DNA from: Micromonospora sp. PLK6-60
GTDB lineage: Bacteria; Actinomycetota; Actinomycetes; Mycobacteriales; Micromonosporaceae
Length of the DNA stretch: 64,000 nucleotides
Assembly: GCF_019890675.1 (NCBI RefSeq)
Contig: NZ_JAIOAA010000006.1
Location: 1-64,000, forward strand
Direction of reading: 5' to 3'
Part shown: positions 48,953 through 56,331 of the stretch, piece after piece
Layout of the letters: each line of letters opens with the position of its first letter
How positions within the stretch are numbered: position 1 is the stretch's first letter
The notes under the pieces: model-generated
What the model saw: only the letters and a program-made list of their open reading frames with translations
Databases searched by the model: none
What the model was told of the DNA's origin: nothing
Position numbers and translations under genes: made by a program

Positions 48953-49326
48953 TGTCCCGCATCCGCGCCGCCTACTTCGATCCGGACGGGGCGCGGTACG
49001 GCATCCCGACCTACTGGTGGCGAGGTGCCCCGCCCGGCTACGCCACCCGCCGGCAACTGACCGCCGCCGGTATGCGGCCCGGTGGTCAGCCGGTCGCCGC
49101 TCAAGTGCTGTGGCGCGGCGTCGGTGGTACCCGCGCCGCCTACCTGTACCGGGTCGACCTGGCCCGACCGAAGCGCACCGCCACCCCCGCCCAGCGGCGC
49201 GGCATCGCCGCCGCGCTGACCGCTCGCCGCACCTGCCCCACCTGCCGGCAGGTGCGCGACTACTACATCCCGCGCTCGCTCGGCGAGTGCCTGACCTGCG
49301 CAAACCCTATGGAGGTTGCCGCATGA
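48952..49326 (+). CDS. RRQL motif-containing zinc-binding protein
   Basis: The product is 124 residues. It opens [20 protein letters not shown], carries the name-giving TRRQL (about 32) and ends with a four-cysteine zinc site [22 protein letters not shown]. Proteins of this group are found in actinobacterial mobile elements; their role is unknown, perhaps DNA or protein binding during transfer. Its ATG shares one base with the preceding stop and its stop overlaps the NUDIX start by four bases, so all three are translated together. Confidence 0.82.
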   Translation: MSRIRAAYFDPDGARYGIPTYWWRGAPPGYATRRQLTAAGMRPGGQPVAAQVLWRGVGGTRAAYLYRVDLARPKRTATPAQRRGIAAALTARRTCPTCRQVRDYYIPRSLGECLTCANPMEVAA

Positions 49327-49994
49327 CCCCCCGCACCTACACCGACCCTTCCGTGTTGGCCGGCATCGCCGCCGGAGCCTCGTGGGCCGATCCGCAGATG
49401 GACCCGACCCGCATCGACTGGACGACACGGCGGGCCGCCGCCGCGATCCCGTTCCCGCTGGTCGACGGACGGCCGGTCAACCCCTACGCACCGACCGGCA
49501 TCCGGTACGGGCGGAACCTGTTGGGCCACTGGGGCGAGCAGCAGTGCGCCGACGCCATCGTGACCGCGACGACGCCGGGCGGGTGGCGCTGGCTCGTGCT
49601 CATCGAGCGCGCCGACGGCCACGGCTGGGCGCTGCCGGGCGGCTATGTCGACCCCGGAGAGAGCGCCCTGGCCGCCGCCGTGCGGGAGCTGGCCGAGGAA
49701 ACCGGCCTGGCCGTTGACCCCGCTGACCCGTGGGTGACCACGCTGCCGACCAGGTACGTGCCCGACCCGCGCGCCTCCGATGAGGCGTGGATGGTCACCA
49801 CCCCGATCCGCTTCGACGTGGGCGTGTACGCCGGTGCGCTGCCCGACGTGACCGGCTCCGACGACGCCCGCCGCGCCGTGTGGGTGCCGGCCGTCGACTA
49901 CGGCTGCGTCGTCCGCCACCTGGCCGACGCCTACGGCGGCGAGGTGTTCGCCGCTCATCGTGACCTTCTCGCCGACGTCCTCGGGGGTGCCTGA
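49323..49994 (+). CDS. NUDIX hydrolase of the AICE, Pif-like
   Basis: The product is 223 residues. The NUDIX box is [20 protein letters not shown] then ETGL (about 106-130), with the metal-binding glutamates intact. The N-terminal 90 residues ([20 protein letters not shown] ... [15 protein letters not shown]) are specific to element-borne NUDIX proteins. In pSAM2 the Pif protein, which blocks redundant transfer between carriers, also has a NUDIX motif, so the same role is inferred. Start (ATGA) and stop (TGATG) overlap the neighbours, placing it firmly in the transfer operon. Confidence 0.85.
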   Translation: MTPRTYTDPSVLAGIAAGASWADPQMDPTRIDWTTRRAAAAIPFPLVDGRPVNPYAPTGIRYGRNLLGHWGEQQCADAIVTATTPGGWRWLVLIERADGHGWALPGGYVDPGESALAAAVRELAEETGLAVDPADPWVTTLPTRYVPDPRASDEAWMVTTPIRFDVGVYAGALPDVTGSDDARRAVWVPAVDYGCVVRHLADAYGGEVFAAHRDLLADVLGGA

Positions 49995-51112
49995 TGAACG
50001 TGCAACTGCTTGACCAGCTCGCCGACCTCGCCGAGCAGCACCGCGCGTTGCTGCTCACGGTGGGCGGCGCGGCGCTGCTGCTGCTGACCGCCGCCGCATG
50101 GTGGGCGCGGCGCCGGGGCAACCGCGGTGCCGCGTACCGGTGGGCCGCTGGGGCGGTGGCCGTCGCGCTGTCCGCTGAGGGCATGTGGGAGGTGGCCACG
50201 GAATCTCTCGGGTTCGCGTGGTGGAAGGCGCTGCTGCTGTTCGCGTTCGCCGAGCTGGCGATGCTCAACGAGGCGCACCAGGCCAAGGCCCGCGTGTCCG
50301 CCGAGCGCGAGCCGGGGGTGCATGGCGTCGCGGTCTGGGTGATCGCCGTCGGGGCGGGGCTGATCGCGGCCAGCAACGCGGCGAACACCGCTGAGTATCT
50401 GCTGCGCCTCGGTGCGCCGACGCTGCTCGCGTGGCAGTGGTGGTCGGACCTGATTGCCGATCGGCCGGACCGGGAGCGCCAGCCGTCGCGTTGGGTCTGG
50501 ACGCCGCAGCGCATCGGTGTGCGGCTCGGGCTGCTTAAGCCGGGCGGGCTCGACGACCTGGGCGCGGTGTTCCGCCAGCGCAACGTCGAGCGCATGGTGC
50601 GCCTGGCCGACCGGATCGACACCGGCAGCGAGCGACTTGCCGACCGGCGGGCGCTGCGGCTGCGCCGGCTGGCCCAGAGCGCGACGCCCGAGATGCTGGC
50701 TGAGGTCGGCGAGCGGTACCGCCGAGGGCTGGACGTGACCGCCGTCATCTTCGGCGGCGGCGAGCCGTCCGCCGAAGAGCCGGCCCCGGTCGACTCGTGG
50801 GACTACAGCGTCCCCATCGGCCCGATGCCGGCTCCGGTGGCGTCGCCGGGGACGCCGGATGACGTCACGTCGCCCGCCAAGCCGCGCGCACCGCGCCCCC
50901 GCCCGAGGTCGCTCACGAGCGCCGAGAAGGTGGCCCGTGCTGCCGCCAAGCTGCCCGCCGGAACGGTGGCGCAGATCGCCGCCAAGGCCGGCGTGAGCGA
51001 GTCCACCGCCCGCCGCTACCTGCCGCCAGCAACCGCCCCGGTAGCTGCGGAAACGACCACCGCGCGGCCCGTCAACGGGACGCCCGTCGAGCTGATGGAG
51101 ACGACCCGATGA
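49994..51112 (+). CDS. DUF2637 membrane protein with C-terminal HTH-like tail
   Basis: The product is 372 residues. Four membrane segments lie in the first 135 residues, including SAEGMWEVATESLGFAWWKA and LLLFAFAELAMLNEAHQAKA, the DUF2637 signature. The rest is cytoplasmic: a charged helical part, a Pro-rich linker and a C-terminal HTH-like stretch (KVARAAAKLPAGTVAQIAAK ... STARRYLP). DUF2637 genes are frequent in actinobacterial plasmids and elements, where they are thought to help spread plasmid DNA across the mycelium. A membrane protein with a DNA-binding tail fits that idea. It overlaps both neighbours by one and four bases. Confidence 0.82.
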   Translation: MNVQLLDQLADLAEQHRALLLTVGGAALLLLTAAAWWARRRGNRGAAYRWAAGAVAVALSAEGMWEVATESLGFAWWKALLLFAFAELAMLNEAHQAKARVSAEREPGVHGVAVWVIAVGAGLIAASNAANTAEYLLRLGAPTLLAWQWWSDLIADRPDRERQPSRWVWTPQRIGVRLGLLKPGGLDDLGAVFRQRNVERMVRLADRIDTGSERLADRRALRLRRLAQSATPEMLAEVGERYRRGLDVTAVIFGGGEPSAEEPAPVDSWDYSVPIGPMPAPVASPGTPDDVTSPAKPRAPRPRPRSLTSAEKVARAAAKLPAGTVAQIAAKAGVSESTARRYLPPATAPVAAETTTARPVNGTPVELMETTR

Positions 51113-51354
51113 GCGCGCAGTGGTGGTCGTGGGCGCTGACCCTGGTCGGCCTCACCGGGTGGTGGCTCACCGGCCGCCGGCTCTGGCAGGGCTGGGCCGT
51201 CAGCCTCTCCGTCCAGATCCTCTGGCTGGCGTACGCGCTGGTCACCGAGCAGTACGGCTTCATCGTCGCCGCCCTGTCCTACGGGGCCATGGCGACGCTC
51301 AACCTCCGCCGGTGGCGCGCAGAAGCCGCCACCACCGACCGCAAGGAGCAGTGA
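51109..51354 (+). CDS. Small membrane protein (spread-like)
   Basis: The product is 81 residues with two membrane segments (WWSWALTLVGLTGWWLTGRR and LSVQILWLAYALVTEQYGFI) and a third weak one, then a charged tail. Its ATG overlaps the DUF2637 stop (ATGA). Small multi-pass proteins in this operon place correspond to the Spd proteins of Streptomyces plasmids. No family could be named. Confidence 0.8.
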   Translation: MSAQWWSWALTLVGLTGWWLTGRRLWQGWAVSLSVQILWLAYALVTEQYGFIVAALSYGAMATLNLRRWRAEAATTDRKEQ

Positions 51355-51356
51355 AC

Positions 51357-51581
51357 ATGGCGATCACTTCCTGCCGCGACTGCGGCACCAGCACCTTCAA
51401 GTCCGTGTCCGTCGACCAGTCCGGCACCCTCGCGATCTGCGCGGAGGGTCACTACAACTTCGACGCCGGATCCGGCGGCAGCTCCGTGGAGGTCGGGAAG
51501 GTCAAGGTCAAGGGCCAGTCCGCGATCGGCAATGGGGCCGTGGCCATCGGCAAGGCCGACAAGAAGGGCAAGAAGAAATGA
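51357..51581 (+). CDS. Small zinc-motif protein, unrecognised
   Basis: The product is 74 residues. A CRDCG motif near the start and a single later Cys (AICAEGHYNF) suggest a zinc ribbon, followed by a Gly/Ser/Lys-rich tail (VKVKGQSAIGNGAVAIGKAD) ending in KKGKKK. The basic tail could bind DNA or the membrane. AAGGAG lies eight bases before the ATG at 51357. Its stop overlaps the next start (ATGA). Confidence 0.76.
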   Translation: MAITSCRDCGTSTFKSVSVDQSGTLAICAEGHYNFDAGSGGSSVEVGKVKVKGQSAIGNGAVAIGKADKKGKKK

Positions 51582-51745
51582 CCCGCCGCCGGTTGCTGCT
51601 CGCCCTGGTCCCCGCCAACGCCCTGCTCCTGCTGGTTGCCCGGGACGGGTGGGCCGTGGCCGCCGCCGTCTGCGGCGCGCTGGGCTGCCTGCTGGCCTAC
51701 CTGTCCGCCCGACCCACCGGCGGCGGCTCCGGCCGCTCCCGCTAA
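51578..51745 (+). CDS. Very small membrane protein
   Basis: The product is 55 residues with two hydrophobic segments (LLLALVPANALLLLVA and WAVAAAVCGALGCLLAYLS) and a Gly/Ser/Arg tail. The ATG overlaps the preceding stop by four bases and the frame ends at a TAA at 51743, so it belongs to the coupled operon. It is probably a spread-type protein acting with the DUF2637 product. The translocase gene begins 90 bases later. Confidence 0.76.
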   Translation: MTRRRLLLALVPANALLLLVARDGWAVAAAVCGALGCLLAYLSARPTGGGSGRSR

Positions 51746-51835
51746 CCCCGCCCGGCGGCGCGGCCTCTGGCTTCCCAACCTGCGCCGCGCCGCCGGCCCC
51801 CTACCGATCTCCCGACCGATGGAGGAACCCCCATC

Positions 51836-54070
51836 ATGACCTCCCCCCACGAAGACGACCGATTCGACTGGCAGGCGGCAGAGGCCGACCTAACCGACCC
51901 CCCGACCGGCCCGGATGCCGAGGTGGTGGACCTGGATGCCGCCCGGTCCCGCCGGCAGCCCACCGCCGCCCCCGACGACGACAGCGACCCGGACGACGAC
52001 CGGCCCGAGGGTGGGCCGGTGCTGGTCGACAGCGTGGAAGCACAGCGCCGGCCGCGGTTCTCCCTGGCCGGGTTCCGCGACGCCGAGCGGGTGCCGATCC
52101 TGCCGGGCTGGCTGCGCTCGCGTGCGGAGTTCGCCAGGAACCTGACGTGGGCGGGCGGGTTCGCCGCTCACGCCGCCGGCTACCACGCGCTGCGGCTGCC
52201 GAAGTACGCCGGCCGCATCGCGTGGCGTGCCCCGCGCGGCCTCGCCCGACTGGTCAGCGGGTACGGGCGGTGGCTGTTCGACCTGGAAGGCGAGCCGGTC
52301 CGACAGTCGGTGGTCCGCGCCGCGATCGACAAGCCCGAAGAGGCCCGCACCTACCAAGGGCTGTCGCGGCAGCGTGACCGGCGGGTGCGGTGGCGCGGCC
52401 TGACCGCGATCCCCGCCGTCCTGGCCCTGTTCACCCTGGCCGGGGTGCTGCTGCTCGCCCCAGGCGCGGTGCAACTCGCCGCCCTGGCCGTGGCGGTGAC
52501 GGCGCTCGCGTTGCTCGGTGCGCCGGCCGATAAGCCGCTGCTCGACACCGCCGTGGTCCGGACCGCCGCTGCGCCGCTGACCAGCGCGGAGGTATTCACT
52601 GCGCTGGCGTCGCTGCGGATCCCGGGCATCGACGCCGCGATCCGCCGTGGCGACAACGGCAAGCGGTGGTTCCCCGCGCCGATCGCGCGGGAGAACGGCG
52701 TCGGCTGGCGCGCCGAGGTGGAGTTGCCTCGCGGCGTGGTCGCCTCGGCGGTGGTCGAGAAGCGCGAGGAGTTGGCGGGCGCGCTGACCCGGCCGCTCGG
52801 GTGCGTGTGGCCGACCGCCAACGCCGACGTGCACCCGGGCCGGCTCGTGCTGTTCGTCGCGGACAAGGACATGTCCCGCGCCAAGCAGAAGCCGTTCCCG
52901 CTGCTCACCTCCGGCACGGTGAACCTGTTCAAGGCCGCGCCGTTCGGCACCGACCCGCGCGGCGCGCTGGTCACCATCACCCTGATGTACGCGTCCGTGA
53001 TCATCGGTGCGTTGCCCCGGTTCGGTAAGACGTTCGCACTCAGGTTGGCGCTGCTGCTGGTCGCGCTCGACCCCCGCTCGTGGGTGCTGGCGTTTGACCT
53101 CAAGGGCACCGGTGACCTGTCCCCGTTGGAGCCGGTCTGCCACGCCTACCGTGCCGGTGACGACGAAGACGACATCGTGTACCTGGTCACCGCGCTGCGC
53201 GAGGTCCACACGGAGATGCGGCGCCGCACGAAGGTGATCCGGGACCTGCCGCGTGACCTGTGCCCGGAGAACAAGGTCACCGACGAGTTGGCGAGCAACC
53301 GCAAGCTGGGGTTGCACCCGATCGGCATCGGCATCGATGAGTGCCAGCGCGGGTTTGAGCACCCGAAGTACGGCGCGGAGATCGAGGAGATCTGCGAAGA
53401 CCTCGTGCGTCGTGGCCCGGCGGTCGGGATCATGCTCAAGCTGGCCACCCAGCGCCCGGACGCCAAGAGCCTGCCCACCGGCATCTCCGCCAACGCGGTG
53501 CTGCGGTTCTGCCTCAAGGTCATGGGGCAGACCGAGAACGACATGGTGCTCGGCACGTCGATGTACCGCAACGGCATCCGGGCCACGATGTTCTCCCGCC
53601 GGGACAAGGGCATCGGCTACCTGGCCGGTGAGGGTGACGAGCCAGTCATCGTCAAGACGTTCGAGATCGACGGCCCGACGGCCGAGGCGATCGTCGCCCG
53701 CGCCCGCAAGGCCCGGGAGCGCTACGGCAACGTCACCGGCCACGCCGCCGGGGTCGTGCTCGACACCACCGCCGTACGGCGCGACACGATCCTTGAGGAC
53801 GTCGCCGGGGTCATGGCCGAGGCCGAGCCGAAGCTGTGGTCCACCGTGATCGTCAAGCGCCTCGCCGCGCTGCGGCCCGACGTGTACGCCGGCTTCACCG
53901 CCGATCAGCTCCGCGAAGCGCTCAAGGTCCACGGCCTCACGACGAAGCAGTGCTGGGGCGAGGACACCGACACCGGGGAATCCGGCAACCGAAAGGGCTT
54001 CCACCGCGCGGACGTGCTCGCGGCGCTCACCAAGCGTGACCGCGAGGCGAGCGGCGGCAAGAGCAAGTAG
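51836..54070 (+). CDS. FtsK/SpoIIIE-like DNA translocase, TraB/TraSA type
   Basis: The product is 744 residues and is the conjugation motor of the element. An acidic N-terminus (about 1-60) is followed by a linker, two membrane segments (about 190-225, including LTAIPAVLALFTLAGVLLLA) and the motor domain. The Walker A motif reads ALPRFGKT (about 395), with Ala at the first Gly position; Walker B is IGIGIDECQ (about 494-502). RVIRDLP-type and QRPDAKSLP motifs complete the RecA fold. A helical C-terminal part (LWSTVIVKRLAALRPDVY) resembles the winged helix that reads the transfer locus in TraB. It moves double-stranded DNA between mycelia in this plasmid class. A CTAGCGG palindrome cluster lies directly downstream. 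Confidence 0.88.
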   Translation: MTSPHEDDRFDWQAAEADLTDPPTGPDAEVVDLDAARSRRQPTAAPDDDSDPDDDRPEGGPVLVDSVEAQRRPRFSLAGFRDAERVPILPGWLRSRAEFARNLTWAGGFAAHAAGYHALRLPKYAGRIAWRAPRGLARLVSGYGRWLFDLEGEPVRQSVVRAAIDKPEEARTYQGLSRQRDRRVRWRGLTAIPAVLALFTLAGVLLLAPGAVQLAALAVAVTALALLGAPADKPLLDTAVVRTAAAPLTSAEVFTALASLRIPGIDAAIRRGDNGKRWFPAPIARENGVGWRAEVELPRGVVASAVVEKREELAGALTRPLGCVWPTANADVHPGRLVLFVADKDMSRAKQKPFPLLTSGTVNLFKAAPFGTDPRGALVTITLMYASVIIGALPRFGKTFALRLALLLVALDPRSWVLAFDLKGTGDLSPLEPVCHAYRAGDDEDDIVYLVTALREVHTEMRRRTKVIRDLPRDLCPENKVTDELASNRKLGLHPIGIGIDECQRGFEHPKYGAEIEEICEDLVRRGPAVGIMLKLATQRPDAKSLPTGISANAVLRFCLKVMGQTENDMVLGTSMYRNGIRATMFSRRDKGIGYLAGEGDEPVIVKTFEIDGPTAEAIVARARKARERYGNVTGHAAGVVLDTTAVRRDTILEDVAGVMAEAEPKLWSTVIVKRLAALRPDVYAGFTADQLREALKVHGLTTKQCWGEDTDTGESGNRKGFHRADVLAALTKRDREASGGKSK

Positions 54071-54080
54071 CCGAAGATTC

Positions 54081-54169
54081 GCCGCTAGGTCTAGCGGCCA
54101 GCCCCGCTAGACCTAGCGGCACCGCTAGCGACCCAAACATTTCCTGGCCAGCGCCCTAGCACCTAGCGG
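54081..54169. promoter_or_regulatory. Candidate transfer locus (clt) with CTAGCGG palindromes
   Basis: GCCGCTAGGTCTAGCGG (54081-54097) and CCGCTAGACCTAGCGGC (54104-54120) form a perfect 17-bp stem around CCAGCC. The 7-mer CTAGCGG or its complement occurs six times in 90 bases (54082, 54091, 54104, 54113, 54122 and 54163). TraB proteins of Streptomyces plasmids bind short repeated sequences at clt beside their gene; this cluster sits just after the translocase gene. It could also be a terminator. Confidence 0.62.
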
Positions 54170-54212
54170 CGTCGGCCCCGTGCACCCTCAAAACGGCCTG
54201 TGGAGGCGTTTC

Positions 54213-54455
54213 GTGCTGACCATCGCCGCGCTAGCTAGCCTGACCATCCTCGGTTACGCAGCGTTCTACCTGATCAAGTGCTACGCCGTGCCGTTCGGCC
54301 CCTGCCGCCGCTGCAAGGGCACCGGAGAGAGGCGCGGCCTCATCCTCCGACTCACCCGCGAGTGCCACCGCTGCGCCGGCACCGGCAAACGACCGCGCGT
54401 CGGCCGCCGCGTCATCGAGCGCGTCCGCGACGAGTACCGGGCCGGCACCCGATGA
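54213..54455 (+). CDS. Membrane protein with two DnaJ-type CxxCxGTG zinc motifs
   Basis: The product is 80 residues: one membrane segment (LTIAALASLTILGYAAFYLI) and then CRRCKGTG and CHRCAGTG, the two halves of a DnaJ-like zinc finger, with a basic tail. Such a finger may hold a protein partner at the membrane. The GTG at 54213 has GTGGAGG six bases upstream; a GTG at 54180 is less likely. It starts a new operon after the candidate clt, and its stop overlaps the next ATG. Confidence 0.76.
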   Translation: MLTIAALASLTILGYAAFYLIKCYAVPFGPCRRCKGTGERRGLILRLTRECHRCAGTGKRPRVGRRVIERVRDEYRAGTR

Positions 54456-54751
54456 ACCGCCGCAACCCGAACGAGCACACCGACTGGTGCGCCGGAGGTC
54501 ACCGCTGCGGCCTCGGGGAGCACCGCTCCGAAGAGATCGTGGTCGACATCGCCGGCCGCTCCCGCGCCGTCCTCGTGCGCGTGCGCACCGCCGCCGGCCG
54601 CGAACACGCCGAGGTGCGCGTCAGGGTCGCCCTCGCCCCGGCCGAGCTGCCCGCCCGCCGCCAACTGATCGGGTTGCTCGGCGACCTGCGGCACGCCGTC
54701 ACCCGCGCCGCCATCGCCGCCCGCCCTCGTCCGAGAAAGGCCACGTCATGA
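54452..54751 (+). CDS. Small hypothetical protein of the replication operon
   Basis: The product is 99 residues. The start MNRRNPNEHTDWCAGGHRCG holds two Cys and two His that could bind a metal; the rest is a beta-rich VVDIAGRSRAVLVRVRTAAG and a helical tail. Its ATG and stop overlap both neighbours by four bases. Proteins of this kind occur in actinobacterial elements without known function. Confidence 0.74.
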   Translation: MNRRNPNEHTDWCAGGHRCGLGEHRSEEIVVDIAGRSRAVLVRVRTAAGREHAEVRVRVALAPAELPARRQLIGLLGDLRHAVTRAAIAARPRPRKATS

Positions 54752-55077
54752 CTGACCTGTTCACCCTCGCCGCGCTGGTCGCCGGCCGTCTGGACGCGAT
54801 CAACGGATGTGACCGTGAGGAAACCGGGCTGCGGATTCTCAAGGTCACCGAAGAAGCCGGTGAAGCCGCGTCCGCGTGGATCGGCACCATCGGCCAGAAC
54901 CCACGCAAGGGCGTCACCCACACCACGGAAGATGTGGCCGCCGAGCTGGCCGACGTGGTGCTCACCGCCCTGGTCGCTATCGCCAGCATCGGCCACGACC
55001 CGCGCCAGGTCATCACCGCCTGCGTGGGCAAAGTCGCCGCCCGACTGGACAACGCCTACCGCTCGCCGGAGCGCTGA
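54748..55077 (+). CDS. MazG-like NTP pyrophosphohydrolase
   Basis: The product is 109 residues, mostly helical. EVTEEAGEA appears as KVTEEAGEAASAW (about 33-45), with the EExxE-type magnesium site, and ELADVVLTALVAIASIG (about 70-86) supplies the ExxD partner. MazG-type enzymes remove non-standard or excess nucleoside triphosphates, and phages and elements often carry them. It may shift nucleotide pools or alarmones during replication of the element. It overlaps both neighbours (ATGA and TGATG). Confidence 0.84.
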   Translation: MTDLFTLAALVAGRLDAINGCDREETGLRILKVTEEAGEAASAWIGTIGQNPRKGVTHTTEDVAAELADVVLTALVAIASIGHDPRQVITACVGKVAARLDNAYRSPER

Positions 55078-55346
55078 TGCCGGCCGGGTGGCTTGTCGCC
55101 TCGGCGGTCCTCGGCCGCCCGGTGACCAACGCCGAGCCCTACCCGCACATCTGCGGCCGACGGCTGACCGCCGCCGACACCCTCACCGGTCGGCCGGTCG
55201 ACCTGCTGCGCCGTGACTGCGCCGCATGCGCCCAACAGCGCCACGACCGCGCCGCCCGCCAGCCCGACCCGGCAGGCGGCGCGGTGGTCGACCTGGCCGC
55301 CGCCCGCGCCCGCCGCACTGCCCGAAAGGAGAGGTCCATTGCGTGA
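55077..55346 (+). CDS. Small zinc-motif protein of the replication operon
   Basis: The product is 89 residues. Motifs HICGRRL (about 24) and RDCAACAQQRH (about 46) give a His-Cys and CxxC set that could bind zinc. The C-terminus is Ala/Arg-rich (LAAARARRTARKER). It shares one base with the MazG gene stop (TGATG) and overlaps the prim-pol start by eight bases. No family recognised. Confidence 0.74.
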   Translation: MPAGWLVASAVLGRPVTNAEPYPHICGRRLTAADTLTGRPVDLLRRDCAACAQQRHDRAARQPDPAGGAVVDLAAARARRTARKERSIA

Positions 55347-56331
55347 TCTGCTCACCGCCGCCCTCGGCCACGCCGAACGCGGCTGGCACGTCTTCCCGCT
55401 GCGCCCCGACGACAAGCGACCCGCTTTCCCCGACCACACCGCCGAGGACTGCGCCGGCCGCGACCCACGCTGCCGGTCCGGCCACCTCGGGTGGGAGCAG
55501 CGCGCCACCACCGACCCGGCCCGCATCCGCCGGGCCTGGTCGCGCCGCCCGTACGGCATCGGGATCGCGTGCGGCCCGTCCGGTCTGGTCGTGGTCGACC
55601 TGGACGTGCCGAAGCACCCCGACGACAACCCGCCGCCGGAGTGGGCGGGAGCGTGCGACGGATGGGACGTGTTCGGCAGCCTCGCCGCCCGGCACGGCAC
55701 ACCGATCGACCCGTTCGACGGGTTCGGCCCGGACGCCGGACCGCGCACCGGCATTGAGGCGACCTACACCGTGGGCACCGGTAGCGGCGGCACCCACCTC
55801 TACTACCGCCACCCCACCACCGGCCCAGCCCTGCGCAACACCACCGGAGAGCGCGGTGGCCTCGGGTGGAAGGTCGACACCCGCGCCCACGGCGGCTACG
55901 TCGTCGCCGCCGGCTCCACCGTCACCGGCCGCCCGTATGCCGTCGCCCTGGACTACGAACCCGCGCCGCTCCCCGCATGGCTGGCCGGGCTGCTCGCCCC
56001 CGTCCCGCGACCGGCCCGGCCGGCAGCCGCGGTGAGCCTGCCGGCCGACCGGCACGGCCGGTACCTGGCCGCCGCGATCCGCCGGCAAGTCGCCCACCTG
56101 GCCGCCGCCCCGGACGGGCAGCGCAATCACGCCCTGTTCACCTCTGCGGTGGCGCTCGGGCAGCTCGCCGCCGGGGCAGCGCTGACCGACGACGACGTGA
56201 CCGCCGTCCTGGAACCGGTCGCCCTGTCCATCGGGCTGCGGCCCGGCGAGATCGCCCGCACGATCGCCTCCGGGCTGCGCGTCGGCGCGCGCCAGCCTCG
56301 CCGCCTGAGCAGCATTCAGGAGGCGGCATGA
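55339..56331 (+). CDS. Bifunctional DNA primase/polymerase (prim-pol)
   Basis: The product is 330 residues. The prim-pol domain (about 1-215) has the usual start LTAALGHAERGWHVFPLRPD, the block GIGIACGPSGLVVVDLDVPK with the catalytic VDLD acids, and GSGGTHLYYRHP and GGYVVAAGS near the end. It makes primers and extends them at the origin. Prim-pol is one of the three known replication types in AICEs. The start is a TTG at 55339 with AAGGAGAGG just upstream, in frame with the whole domain; the nearby ATG/GTG codons are out of frame. The helicase gene follows with a four-base overlap. Confidence 0.87.
   Translation: MRDLLTAALGHAERGWHVFPLRPDDKRPAFPDHTAEDCAGRDPRCRSGHLGWEQRATTDPARIRRAWSRRPYGIGIACGPSGLVVVDLDVPKHPDDNPPPEWAGACDGWDVFGSLAARHGTPIDPFDGFGPDAGPRTGIEATYTVGTGSGGTHLYYRHPTTGPALRNTTGERGGLGWKVDTRAHGGYVVAAGSTVTGRPYAVALDYEPAPLPAWLAGLLAPVPRPARPAAAVSLPADRHGRYLAAAIRRQVAHLAAAPDGQRNHALFTSAVALGQLAAGAALTDDDVTAVLEPVALSIGLRPGEIARTIASGLRVGARQPRRLSSIQEAA

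Noticed and set aside
51890..54004. 704-residue minus-strand frame inside the translocase gene
   Set aside because: No domain, His/Arg/Gly-rich; the plus-strand frame has Walker motifs and operon context.
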